Origin: Phorcus lineatus | Lineage: Eukaryota; Mollusca; Gastropoda; Trochida; Trochidae | Direction: 5' to 3' | Assembly (NCBI GenBank): GCA_921293015.1 | Contig: OV121091.1 | Location: forward strand, 37,432,839-37,496,838 | Length of the DNA stretch: 64,000 bases | Shown: positions 1 through 11,570 of the stretch, one piece after another | How the letters are laid out: every line of letters begins with the position of its first letter | Numbering within the stretch: position 1 is the first letter of the stretch | Program-made: the position numbers and the translations under genes | Notes under the pieces: generated by a model | Told to the model about the DNA's origin: nothing | Databases searched by the model: none | Seen by the model: the letters and a program-made list of their open reading frames with translations, nothing else

Positions 1-300
1 CATTCCTGTCTGTTTTTGTTGATAGATATCAATTAATGTTTGCATTTATATAATTTTGGAACGTTTTTTTTTATTAACAGATAGGTTTTTTTAATAAAAT
101 TCCTGTCTCATTTGATAACTTTGATAAAATTCAGAGGTTTAAATTTACCATATCAAGGAACTAGCACTTGAGCTAAATTGAATTCATTTCAAATAAGAGA
201 ACTCTTTCCTTCTAAACTTCAAGAAGTCCTTATGATTTTCTTGTGCCAGTTTTTTATCTCTAGTGAATGATAATAAGTCTCAATTAATCTTGTTTTGTTG
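1..300. other. Unassigned AT-rich sequence
   Basis: I see no coding exon, RNA gene or repeat signature here. The last bases (290-298, TTGTTTTGT) are the left target-site copy of the SINE that follows. Confidence 0.5.
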
Positions 301-610
301 GGGGCGGGATAGCGCGTTGGTTAGTACGTTTGCCTTCAGATCAAGACTTCCGTGGTTGGAATCCCGTCAGGGGCTCGGCAACTTTGTCTGCAGTAGATAA
401 CTGTTCTACATGCAGTCAGGTTTGGGTGCAATGCTACACTGAGTTTCAGCGCAGTACCATCCATGGTTCGCTAGTTCCAGCCGATGCTCGCTGGTTTCAC
501 CGCAATACATAGGCACAATGGTGTTGCAGGCTTTCTCCCTGCAATATTACTAGCAGCAGCAATATAAGTGAAATAATCTTGAAAGCGGCGTTAAACCCCA
601 ACTCACTCAC
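301..610 (+). mobile_element. tRNA-derived SINE, nearly full length
   Basis: The element opens with a tRNA-like head (GGGGCGGGATAGCGCG at 301) containing an A-box-like stretch (TAGCGCGTTGGTTAG) and a B-box-like stretch (GGTTGGAATCC near 355). A body with CATGCAGT and GCTAGTTCCA motifs follows, then the tail TTAAACCCCAACTCACTCAC ending at 610. It is flanked by near-identical 9-bp target duplications, TTGTTTTGT (290-298) and TTATTTTGT (611-619). The minus-strand copy at 20.2-20.4 kb shares head and body. Such SINEs are transcribed by RNA polymerase III and mobilised in trans by a LINE. The head is divergent from a tRNA, so this copy is probably old. Confidence 0.85.
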
Positions 611-1060
611 TTATTTTGTAAAATATTGGTAAGGAGCCTCAAATGAATGGGAGTTTCAGATGATCTTCATTCCAGTCTAAACTTTAAAAGGTTACAGGGA
701 TGGATACAGGACTTTCGTTTGGGTGGTGTGCATCCCATGGGTGTCACAAGTTACATTTTGGTTAAATTTTATGCAGATTTTTGTTAGTTTTGAGTGAATG
801 TTTATCAAATCTTAGTTCCCTGTCTTACACTTTCCTTGTATACTTATATCATGTACGAGAAATACATAATGCTTCACTGCATAGATAATTACATAATAAT
901 TCACATATCTTACATTTTTGAGATATTCAAAGTCCTACAGTGGATGTGGCCCATGATATGTTGAGCTGAATTACATGTAGTATGTATGTACTGAATGAAC
1001 AACAGTTCTCACACAGGAGGCAGCTATTATCTTCCTGGTCATCATTATTTGACCCAGAGG
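611..1060. other. Unassigned sequence
   Basis: AT-rich sequence with no recognisable exon or repeat apart from the SINE target-site copy at its left edge. Confidence 0.4.
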
Positions 1061-1283
1061 TGATGAAATAACACATAATCAACCCTCAATATGTGTGATA
1101 TTAGCATAGCAACACAGCCACTGAAGACTCTTGTATATACATATGTATATAGTTTGTGACATGGTGTAGTTCACTCAATACATGTACAAACTTGATGAAA
1201 TAACACATAATCAACCCTCAATATGTGTGATATCAGTATAACAACACAACCACTGGAGACTCTTGTATATAGAGGATATTATA
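1061..1283. repeat. Local duplication with 132-bp period
   Basis: A block of about 85-90 bp starting TGATGAAATAACACATAATC at 1061 recurs at 1193. Both copies contain ACACATAATCAACCCTCAAT and end in GACTCTTGTATATA, with scattered substitutions (for example TTAGCATAGC versus TCAGTATAAC). This is a two-copy local duplication; no function is visible. Confidence 0.85.
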
Positions 1284-2930
1284 AGAGTGTCCATGAAATA
1301 TACATGTTTATGACACGAGTGCCTAATTATTAGTATTTCCAACGTGAGAGCGAGGGATAAACTGATATTTAGGCTTGAGTGTATATAGTATGTCATGGAC
1401 ATGAATATGATATTCTGTTATTACCGAAGTTGCGAAATCAATGAAAATAATCAAATCAACATCCAAATGAAGGCGGATTTCCCGCCGTCAACGCATTTGA
1501 AACGCAACGTTATAGAAGAACTGTGACTGATGAGTTCAAGCTTTTGTCGTCATCATCCACCACAAGCACCAGTTGATAACACATGGACAATGTCTGTTCC
1601 CCATGTTCCTGTTATATTTGAGACTCATCTTGGTAGAAATTATGTTTTATTTACAGTGGCCAACTGAAGAAACCATGACTGTTACCCCTACATTATTTGC
1701 ACATATCACATTTCTTACTTACAGTTTTATAAGCGAAATCAGCCAATCAGAGACATCCATTCTCCTTGAAACTCTCATTAGAAACAGTGGACGTTCAGTG
1801 TTGTATTTGCTTGCCTTGTCTTATTGAAGCGGGTACAAAGCAGTTGAAGATCGGAGGCGTATCTGTGGACATTTGTACGCGACCAAAGAAGAGGTGTTGT
1901 GCCCGCGCTGTCGATAACGAGTTTACTTTGCTCGTGTAAACATCTTTATGTTGCGGCAACAATACTTGTGTCATGACATTGTATGTTGGGGTATGGGGTG
2001 GGTTGTCACAGGTAAACTGGGTCTGCAACAAGTTAAACATGCTCTGTGGGCCACCCTCGTATTCTTTATACATACAGCCGGCCTCGGATTAATCTCTGGT
2101 TATTTGAATCAACCGTTAACATTTTGTAGAAACCTTTTTTAAGATGAAACAGAATATAGCTGCTGAATAGAAAGGCAAAATTACAAAACTAACAGTGTTT
2201 GTAAAAATTTTCTACCCTGATGTCTTTGTAGGCAAGAAAATCTTTTAATTGATATGAATTGATTGGAACATTGGTGATACAGGTATTAATCTTGCAAATC
2301 CAGGAACATTCAAGGATACTATATTTCAAATTTTATTTAATTACTTACTATTTGAATACATTGAGATAAAAATTGATTTGAATATGATAACTTTAGATAT
2401 TTCTTCACATAAATTGATGACATGTTGGGCAAATCATTATAATTATCATCTTTTAGTGTTAACACACCTGCCAGCAAAAACATGATTCAAAATTTATTTT
2501 AAACAATTCAGTGTTATACTGTAAGCAGGATCTTATTACAGGGTATTTGTTGAGTTCAGTAACTTGGAAAATGGCACGTCATGCAAGAAATATTGAATAT
2601 GTCACTTTATAAATGTGGTCATACATGGATATCTTAATCCTTCAATAGAAAACAAATAGTCAAGGTAGATATATTGAAACCAATCTACCTGGCGTGACAG
2701 ACACATCAAATCATTGCACAGGGAAGTAAAAATGATACCGAATCTTAAACAGATTTATGAAGCACAATTTAACTTTGGATTAGTTTTGTAATTTTTACTC
2801 TGACATAAGCGATTCATATTACTTGGATTTGCATGAAGCTGTTGAAGTTGTCAGTGACAAATGTCTGCAGATTGACTGTGGGACTTGAGTGTCATCGCTC
2901 AGGTAGGGACTAACAGGGCACCTGTCTTTA
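1284..2930. other. Unassigned sequence with two GC-richer patches
   Basis: No exon is recognised. The patch around 1470-1500 contains TTTCCCGCC (1478-1486), an exact E2F-type motif. The patch around 1830-2000 is richer in CG dinucleotides than its surroundings. Either could be regulatory, but no gene start can be tied to them. Confidence 0.35.
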
Positions 2931-3611
2931 CCTGGCCCTTGGATAGGTAACATAATCAGCTACCCCCCTCAAACCACTGCCCCCATCCCCACCCTCACCT
3001 TTACTTAGCAGTGTCTTCTACCTGGTCCTTGTATAGGGAACATAATCACCTACCCCCCTCAAACCACTACCCCCATCCCCACCCTCACCTTTACTCAGCA
3101 GTGTCTTCTCCCTGACCCTCGGATAGGTAACATAATCACCTACCTCCTTCAAACCACTGCCCCCATCCCCACCCTCACCTTTACTTAGCAGTGTCTTCTA
3201 CCTGGTCCTTGTATAGGTAACATAATCATCTACCCCCCCCCCCTCAAACCACTGCCCCAATCCCCACCCTCACCTTTACTCAGCAGTGTCTTCTCCCTGG
3301 CCCTTGTATAGGTAACATAATCACCTATCTCCCTCAAACCACTGCCCCCATCCCCACCCTCACCTTTACTCAGCAGTGTCTTCTACCTGGCCCTTGTATA
3401 GGTAACATAATCACCTACCCCCCCTCAAACCACTGCCCCAATCCCCACCCTCACCTTTACTCAGCAGTGTCTTCTCCCTGGCCCTTGTATAGGTAACATA
3501 ATCACCTATCTCCCTCAAACCACTGCCCCCATCCCCACCCTCACCTTTACTCAGCAGTGTCTTCTACCTGGTCCTTGGATAGGTAACATGATCACCTACA
3601 CCCCTCAAACC
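2931..3611. repeat. C-rich ~90-bp minisatellite, about 7.5 units
   Basis: Units begin CCTGGYCCTTGKATAGG at 2931, 3021, 3111, 3201, 3296, 3386, 3477 and 3567, so the spacing is 90-95 bp; the last unit is partial. Each carries four close C-runs (CCCCCC, CCCCC, CCCC, CCC), so the minus strand has G-quadruplex potential. Length differences come from the poly-C run. Alternate units carry paired variants (CTACCTGG/CTCCCTGG, CCTACC/CCTATC), suggesting expansion partly as 180-bp dimers. Not CRISPR-like: there are no unique spacers. Confidence 0.95.
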
Positions 3612-6497
3612 TCTTACCTTATCCTCACCACTGCTCACATCCTCCCCCCAACCCCTCCAATAAGGTGTCCCCTTGTGACAGATGTAAACTTCAACTTTAG
3701 TAAAGAAACTTGTATCTGCAAAGAAAACATATTGTAAGTAACCTCCTCTTTTGTTTATTTAAATCCTATTTCCAAATATCGACCCAATCCCCTCATCACA
3801 CCAACTCACCTGCTCGTACAATTGTCAAGGCTTAGTATTTGAGGGGATCAGACTCGTTCAATATACAGGTAGGTAATTCAACTACATAACTTGTCCCCAG
3901 GCCTAATAGTTTGAAAGATTCCTCTCCGACATAAAGCTTCGCAATGAAAGGTTGGAAGAAATCATTGTTCATTCAGCCATTAACTTTCCACTTTTTTATT
4001 GCAACTTCTTTCTTCTGATGTTAAAAAACAAATTAAAGATGATTATGTTTAATGATTTTTTATATGGCTTAGATAAGAGCCAAAATACCATTTCCCTGAA
4101 TTATGTTCAAATATCCTCTCTTAATTTGCATCTTTTTTTTTCAAAATGGTCAAATTTAGGATATTTTCCTGTTTTCAATGATGGTAACATCTATATGATT
4201 GTATTTGTAACAAGTCGAAATTCTGAGTCCACTTTACATGAATATAAGTCGAATTATATGAATATAAGTCGAATTACCTACCAAACACTACCAACCATAA
4301 ATTGTTTTTGGTGCCTCTGTGTCCCTTTAATACGGCTACAATTTTAAGGATACAAAGTCTATGTTATTAACAATTTCTCATCAATTCTAAACATATCTTT
4401 AATATAAAAAATAAATCATAAAAATCTCGTGCAAAATATGTTCTGACATATTCACTATTTTGTACCAACAAGTAATTACTAAACCACATACCTCATTAAC
4501 TATGAAATAACTTCATACAGATATAAGTTTCTATCTCCAATAATGAATTAGTTGTACCAATTTCTCAATCAAGCAGTGAAATAAAACACAGTACAATTTA
4601 TGTATGTTCTTTTCTGCTAATGTCAAATGGTTTGTAATTGTTCTCAAAATTTTTCATCATTATCTTTTGCAAAATATTCTTATTATTTTTTAAAAATAAT
4701 CTTTTCAACAACAAAACTGTAAGCTCTTTACAGTTTTTAGGAGTATTTTTTAAGTGATTCGAACATTGTTATTCAAAAGATGCGCTCTTGTAACAGCACT
4801 GCTAAAACCCTCACAAAATGAGCCAAACTGGAATATTTTACGAACGCTTCGATAACTTTTGACTTTTCGTTAACGTTTTCCATGTTGCCCAAAGTTATCC
4901 GATTTCTTAAACAGTATCCATTGCATATGGTAATGCTTTGACAATCAGTATATTTGATAATTTTCACTCATTATTTTCGTAATTAATACGTCATCAGTTT
5001 GTCGTCAAATTTGTTCTTCTTGTTTTTCTAACAGACCATTGTAATAGAATATTATTAATAATAATGATTGATTTCTCCCGCTCAAAAGGATAAAACTTAT
5101 AGAAATACGAATGGTATCTCAGCTTTACATTTATATTTATTAATGGTATACCTATAAATATTCTTGCTATGTTAAAAAAAATCTTACTCGTGCAAAGTAT
5201 TAGGGTAGTGAGTTACCTTAATCAAAGCACAATTATGTCATGGACGACCCAATCCAATTAAAAGTAGCATCAACATTTATTCAATATTAGGTCATTATGT
5301 GATAATCTACAGTTGATCTGATTTTATTTAGATTGTTGACGACCCTACATGATATGGTAGTCAACCCCAATTAAAGAAAGCGCTCATAAAATGACACTGT
5401 TATCCATGTTGCCGGACTTTTCACAGACATAGCTTTGGCCTTCTAAGGGTGGATACCTGTCATTCCACATGAACCAGAGTTGAGGCCCTTTTCGGGGAGA
5501 GAGTCTTTCACTTTGGGACGTTGAACAAGACGTATTAACTGTACAAGAGATTTGATTATATGAAATCTTATTATTTTGGCTGTCAGTAACACCGTTCTCT
5601 AGGATTTTTGTTCTTTCTATATTCTATCTCACTACTACACTTAACTAACTTCTTTTCAAATATGTTCATCGTTATGTGTCCCTGTTTGACCGCCCATTTA
5701 CTGAATCGGTAGCCTGATAAATTTCATTTTTTCCTTAGAACATGAAAATAGATAATTGTATCAATTTTTAAAACTTTAATTAAATCTTGGTGTCTTCATG
5801 TAACTTTTGGATGGTTTGATATCTACATCTTTTTATGTGGTATTTCTTATACTTCCATGGCAGGAAATGGTATTCCAACTTGCATAGATTTTATTTCATT
5901 ACACTCATTTTATCTGTTCTTTCACTTCCGAAAAGTTGCAAGTGTATCAATCAAGTATAAAAGGTCAGCATTTGTATCTTATGATCTTCCAGCACAAAAA
6001 GAAAAACGATTTTCGAATTTGACTCTACTTTTTGCTGTTGCTCCTTAATAAAGTGTATACCGTTTTCAATTTTCTAAATTAGACGACACAGTGAAATATC
6101 GATCAGATCCTTTTACTCTCTTTATTTATTCCATCAAACATGAGAGTATGATAAAGTAAAAAGAACAACAATATTTGGTGTATTCGAAGTTCGTAGCTGT
6201 CATCATGTTGGAAGTTGTTTTGACGCAACACTGTATCTACCGCTTGTTTCGTCAATAGGAAACACGAACCAATTGATAAAACATATTTTCTGCCATATCT
6301 TGGAAATAAAATACCGTCCGGTCTCCATCGCTGGGTGCCTGGCAGCATTCCCCTCAATTCTCATACCACAGCTTTTGGCTCTCCGTAGACTGACATAAGG
6401 TCCCTGAAAAATATGCACTGCAATTGATTTGATACTATTTTATATGAAATGAAATGAAAATGAAACATGAATAGTTCTTATATACCCCAGCTTACTT
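3612..6497. other. Unassigned AT-rich sequence
   Basis: No convincing exon. The stretch from 3950 to 4350 stays open for about 130 codons, but its composition is only that of AT-rich DNA. A small tandem duplication of GAATATAAGTCGAATTA lies at about 4241-4276. Confidence 0.4.
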
Positions 6498-7137
6498 CAT
6501 ACCCCCGCTTTACCCCCGCTTCTTTCGGTTTATAGCGGTCAATCAGTCCGTCTGTCCTGTCAATTTACTCAAAACCGTTAGGTCTAGATCAACCAAATTT
6601 TGCACACTTGTTAACCATAACCTTGTCTACAGTTTGGACCATTTTGAATTTTCGGGAAATTATTTTTTGTCGTTTCCATGGGAATGTCATTTTTTCGACT
6701 TAGTGAAATTTTGGATTTGGACACACCTGTTGATGCTCTTGATCGAGTTCAAAAGCCATTTTCGAAATATTATTTTTGACAGACTTATGGCCCTTGATTG
6801 CGCAATAGGACTTGTTGCGATAAACAGATCTGTTGCTCCAATGGGTACACATTTACTCTTAAACTATTATAGTAAATATAGTAACTTTTAGTAAATCAGG
6901 TTATCCAGAATCATATTAATTCAGACTAGATTTTTAAAAATATTTTCTCATTTTCTCTCCTTCTCTAGTCATGGTACCGTGAGTGTCATGCTTCCTAGTA
7001 GCGGTACCAGTAACATGCACAAGACTGTAATCTTCACTTTCACACACTATCAGTCAGTCGCTGGATTGTGATAAATATTTGTGTTTACATTTGAATTTGG
7101 AAGAGGGAGAAGAAATCAGACGGGCTGCGGGGGTATG
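6498..7137. mobile_element. Interspersed repeat with inverted C/G-rich ends
   Basis: CATACCCCCGC at 6498-6508 is matched by its exact reverse complement GCGGGGGTATG at 7127-7137, enclosing about 640 bp. The interior (AAAACCGTTAGGTCTAGATCAA and following) resembles a repeat I have seen widely in mollusc genomes, but I cannot name the family. No target-site duplication is evident and the 11-bp ends are short, so a non-autonomous DNA element is only a possibility. Confidence 0.4.
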
Positions 7138-7477
7138 TGAGCCATGCTCACTTTTTTCCTGTTTAAGGAGGCAACTAGACTTTATCACATTTTAGACTTC
7201 AGATGTGTTCTCTAAGGTCAGGATGATAGACTAGGCGCTCAGCAGCAAAACTTACACTAGCCAGTGGTGTAGAATAGCGCTAATTCTTCCTTGAGGAGAA
7301 ATAAGTATGCAAGTGACGGGGACGCTTCATAACGTCATTTGTTGCAGTTAACAATAATTTTTATCATGTTCAGACCAAAGCTCTTTGTTTCTTTTCTACA
7401 TGACAATTTTGTATATGGTGTTTTAAAATCACTTTCATGTTAAATCCATTACCCCATAATCTATTTTTTTAAATATT

Positions 7478-8464
7478 CGATACTAAAATTAACCGTTTTC
7501 TTTTGTATGGGGTTGTAATATGGGGAGTAGATTTTTTAAAGTTGCACATATGCTTTGCTGTAAACGGTTTTTAAATGTGAAACGATCCACCTCGAACCAT
7601 GTAGTTAGGGCAGAATGTGGACATTACCCAATGTATATTTGCGCTTATAAAAGAGCTGTTAAATATTGGTTCAAAATATGTAAAATGCCAGACTCTAGAT
7701 TTGTAAAGAAGTGTTATAACATGCAATGTTTAGATTCGGTAAATGGTAAAACAAACTGGGCATCAAAATTTAAGAATATTCTTTACTATTTCTGATTTGG
7801 GTATATTTGGGAACAACAGCAAAATCTGGGAAATATTGAAATATCCGAATTTGTGTTTAGACTAAAAGTAAATTATGAACAAGAATGGCACACTTCACTT
7901 GTTAATAGCTCAAACTTTTCTTTTTATTCTTGTTTTAAATTGAAACTTGGTGTTGCATTCTAAATATGTACTTTATCATTATCAAAATTTCGATCAGCCC
8001 TTGTTAGATTCAGATGTGCTTCACATCTCTTTCAGATTGAAACCGGTCGTTACACTAATCAGCCAAGACAAAATAGATTATGGTCTCTATGTAAAGTTAA
8101 CTTTATTGAAAATGAATTCCACTTCTTTCTTGTATGTAAATGTTACCAACATCTAAGAGGCTTGTATTTTACGCATTATTTCTATTCAAATCCATCTATT
8201 CATAAATTTAACATGCTTATGTCAATTGAAAATCACGATGTTGTCAAAAACTTATATCAATATTTATATACAATGCTATGACTCATAGAGATTCATTGTT
8301 ACGTCAATAATATAATGAGAAATGTTTATCATGCTTATTAACTTATATATTATTTATTATCTATGATTTTTTACATTTAATGCACATATGTATCGCTCTG
8401 TGAATACTGAAATGTACACTGGGCCTATGGCCTCCACTACAACTGAATAAAGATTGATTGATTG
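7478..8464 (+). mobile_element. LINE 3' end with decayed ORF2 C-terminus
   Basis: The plus strand encodes the end of a non-LTR reverse transcriptase: a YG.V.WG segment, then the post-RT region (KRFLNVKRSTSNHVV), then a terminal cysteine/histidine motif LCKVNFIENEFHFLLVC, ending at the TGA at 8279-8281. The frame runs from 7520 but is broken by stops at 7793 (TGA) and 7961 (TAA), and a frameshift lies near 7510-7530. The 3' UTR ends with AATAAAG and a GATTGATTGATTGA tail at about 8446-8464, typical of LINEs ending in short tandem repeats. The rest of ORF2 and all of ORF1 are missing, as in 5'-truncated insertions. Confidence 0.85.
7520..8281 (+). pseudogene. LINE ORF2 C-terminal remnant
   Basis: About 254 codons in one frame with two internal stops (7793, 7961). 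The frame continues meaningfully after both: the segments resemble the C-terminal part of invertebrate LINE reverse transcriptases, including a zinc-knuckle-like C-x2-C-x7-H-x4-C arrangement near 8110-8150. The RT catalytic FADD box is not present because the copy is truncated upstream. Not functional. Confidence 0.8.
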
Positions 8465-8806
8465 AATACATTATACTATATTCCTGATAAGAGCTTTAGT
8501 ATTTAAGATAAGATCCATAAGCGGTTTTTTTTTCAAAATGTAAAACCGACACGAAGAAATTCACTACCATGCAATTAATAATATAAGTACCATAGTTATT
8601 AAGGTCCAGTAAGTGATAATGAACGGATATGGGTTTTTTTTCCGTGGGAATAATAAATAATTACTCGCTATTTGGTTATAGCACTTTGTATGAAAATTAC
8701 AAATTGTTGTCTTATATCTTAGGAATCGATAACAAATTTGGAAAATTAGTGGAACATGTCGGAGAAAAATGTATATAAAAAGGTTTTTATTCTCTTAATA
8801 TAGTTC
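8465..8806. other. Unassigned sequence between LINE and LTR
   Basis: AT-rich with poly-T runs; no feature recognised. Confidence 0.4.
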
Positions 8807-9549
8807 TGTGCAAAAGTATTCATTCGTTCTTGAGAATGATACAATGTTTCGATGCGTTATGTTCTTGGAATAATGAATTAATCATTATATTCCATAATAT
8901 AACACGCTACTTCAAAGTCCTTAAAATTAAGTAATTAAATGCATCTAGAAAGGTTTAATTGTATATTCTGAAACGGGATTTTTATAATCAAAAAGTTTTT
9001 GTCAAGACAATCGTGATTTTATAATTTTAATAATATTAGTTACGTGTTCGTTTTTATACATGTATGCGAGGAACAATCTTTATTAGTTACAAGAGTTGTT
9101 TCCCTTTGAATGTTGGGCTTTAGTAATGTAGCATGCTTTTTAAGACAGTGATTTTTGTTAATTCATTGAAATTGAATGTTCTTTCACTGAATTCTTTTCA
9201 CAGATTTATACATTTCGAAGCTTACATCCTATTGCAGATAACAATCCGAACGAAATCAAATCTCAGAAATTCTTTTGACATTTTTGTACTGTGTGGTTAC
9301 TTTGATAAACCAATGAGATGTTTTTTTACCCCCTGACAGACAGTCCATTTACCCCCTGCTGCTTTCCCGCCTTATTTCAGTGATTCAACTGGAAGAATTA
9401 ATGAATGCGTCTGAAACACCCACCGGAATGTTTGCAGAGTCATTAACTTCCATTCTCTATAGGTTGATGTTCATGTAGATTTGAGATATACTCTGCACAA
9501 TCGAACCTGACACAGTGCCATCGAAACAGCTTAATCACGATCTCTCCCA
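8807..9549 (-). repeat. Downstream (3') LTR
   Basis: About 743 bp. It aligns along its whole length with 10708-11443, for example the shared ATAACACGCTACTTCAAAGT and CATTAACTTCCATTCTCTAT blocks, with scattered substitutions and small indels. The divergence shows that the insertion is not recent. Confidence 0.85.
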
Positions 9550-10695
9550 TTTCCAGGTCACGTCTTTTCCCAATAGACGATGTAGGAGTGCCAATGTTGT
9601 AGACAGGTTTGGTAGAAAACGTTGGTAGTACTAGACCAAGCCCAAGAAGGATTATAGTTCACTGACATTTTTTGGAGGCGGTGCGGACACCACAGTTTCA
9701 ACCTTCTCGTCCAGGGGGTGTAATCCTTCTTTGTCGATTCGATGACCCAGATACTCCACCGATTTAGCCAGAAATTTGCATTTTGGACCATTGAGTCGCA
9801 GTTCATCCTTTTTAAGTCTTTCCAGAACAGATTTGAGATTGTCCAAATGTTCATCTTCAATCATCATGTTCAATCCTTCATTTCTTACATTCATGATTCT
9901 TCCCCAATCTATTCTAATCATTTGTAACTAGTCTCTTCCTAGGAGATTCTTACGCTGTCAATGATGACCACGACGATGACCTCTGTGATCCCGTCCACGA
10001 TGATGAGTGAAATTAGGTGCAGAATGACAGACTCTGGTAATGAGGCCTAGTTTACAGCAGTTATGACCTTAACTATTTCTGTGAAAACATTGTGCACCTG
10101 TATGATACACGTCACCACATCTGTCGCACTTGCTAGATCGACTTTCCCAACCTTGCACTGAAGTTTTGTTAGCGTTCCTGGGAGGGTGCGATTCATCTTT
10201 TATGGTTTGCACTTCCTTAGCAGCCGTTTCCATTCCCACACAAAGTGCATAAGCTTTGTTATAATCTAAAGTCTTCTCTGTCAAAAGTCTCTTTTGCATT
10301 TGGTCATTATTAATTCCACACACTAACCTATCTCTGAGCTGCACTTCAATATCAGTGTAATCACAAGTCGACGTTAGACGTCTTAATTCGGCCACATAAG
10401 CTGAAATGCTATCATTTTGATGTCTGTCCCTCATGTTAAAACGCTTTCTTTCTACCATGACAATTGGCTTCGGATTTATGTGGTTTTTCATCAACTTCAC
10501 ATAGGTAAGGTCTCCTGGTTTCGACGGTATTGTCAAATTTCTCAAAAGTTTATATGATTTGCTTCCGATCACACTGAAAATAATTGCTCTTTTCTTCTCA
10601 ACATCTTCAATATTATTTGCAATGAAATAATAGTCCAACCTTTCCGTATATTCACTCCAATCATCCGAATCCGGATTGAATTCATCAATTTTACG
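9550..10695 (-). pseudogene. gag-pol deletion derivative of a gypsy element
   Basis: On the minus strand the frame runs from about 10695 downward. Gag comes first, with FNPDSDDWSEY near the start, a capsid-like region, and a CCHC zinc knuckle CDRCGDVYHTGAQC ending near 10080. A second, damaged knuckle-like stretch lies just past a TAA at 10069. The same frame then joins to a piece that looks like the end of the protease region (LLGRD), and then to the end of the RT domain (the KCKF and YLGHRI region, 9652-9850). After the stop at 9652 a one-base shift gives the start of the post-RT region, which ends abruptly at the LTR. Stops also occur near 9958 and 9928. The RT active site and integrase are deleted. 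Confidence 0.85.
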
Positions 10696-10707
10696 TTACT
10701 ACACTTA

Positions 10708-11443
10708 TGTGCAGAAGTATGCATTCATTCTTGAAAACGATACAATGTTTCGATACGTTATATACTTAAAATAATGAATTAATCAATATATTCCAAAATA
10801 TAACACGCTACTTCAAAGTCCTTAAAATTAAGTAATTAAATGCATCAATAAAGGATTAATTGTATATTCTGAAACGGGATTTTCATAATCAAGAAGTTTT
10901 TGTCAAAACAATCGTGAATTTATAATTATAATAATATTACGTGTTCGTTTTCATACATGTATGCGAGGAACAATCTTTATTAGTTACAAGAGTTGTTTCC
11001 CTTTGAATGTCATTGGGCTTTAGTAATGTAGCAAGCTTTTTAAGACAGTGATTTTTGTTAATTCATTGAAATTGAATGTTCTTTCACTGAATTCTTTTCA
11101 CAGATTTATACATTTCGATGCTTACCTTCTATTGCAGCTAACACTCCAAACAGAATCAAATCTCAGAAATTATTTTGACATTTTTGTACGGTGTGGTTAC
11201 TTTGATAAACAAATGAGATGTTTTTTACCCCCTGACAGACAGTCCATTTGCCCCCTGCTGCTTTCCCGCCTTATTTCAGTGATTCAAGTAAGAAGAATTA
11301 ATGAATGCGTCTTAAACAACCACCGGAATGTTTGCAGAGTCATTAACTTCCATTCTCTATAGGTTTATGTTCATGTAGAGAGATACTCTGCACAATCCAA
11401 CCTGACACAGTGACATGGAAACAGCTTAATCACGATCTCTCCA
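10708..11443 (-). repeat. Upstream (5') LTR
   Basis: About 736 bp and homologous to 8807-9549. In the minus orientation it would carry the promoter for gag. Gag-like coding begins only about 12 bp from its edge, with no start codon and no primer-binding site, so the leader region has been deleted. Confidence 0.85.
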
Positions 11444-11570
11444 TACGTATGTCAGTAAAAGACACAATAAACAAGATTTTAAAAATTAAAATCACAGAAT
11501 TCCTAAAATGTGAGGACTCAATTTTCTTTAGCTCTATAGTCTATTTTAACTAAAAGCGCCTATGTATACC

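Larger units (their letters stand above)
8807..11443 (-). mobile_element. Internally deleted Ty3/gypsy LTR retrotransposon
   Basis: Two ~740-bp direct repeats (8807-9549 and 10708-11443) flank a 1158-bp interior whose minus strand encodes gag and short pieces of pol. Read on the minus strand the LTRs start TGG and end TGCACA, giving the usual TG...CA. The interior is far shorter than the several kb of a complete gypsy element, and protease, most of RT, RNase H and integrase are absent. No primer-binding site or polypurine tract is visible next to the LTRs, and no clear target-site duplication is seen. The element is defective and has accumulated stops. Confidence 0.88.

Noticed and set aside
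301-370. Possible functional tRNA gene
   Set aside because: The tRNA-like head is diverged and continues into a SINE body, tail and target duplication.
2931-3611. Regular repeats considered as a CRISPR array
   Set aside because: Units are contiguous 90-bp tandem copies with no unique spacers, in a eukaryotic genome.
3952-4347. 131-codon open stretch on the plus strand
   Set aside because: Rich in Phe, Asn, Ile, Leu and Tyr as expected from AT-rich DNA; no domain or homology signal and no splice context.
8800-11450. Five-base target-site duplication around the gypsy element
   Set aside because: Flanks (AGTTC on the left, TACGT on the right) do not match; decay or rearrangement is possible.
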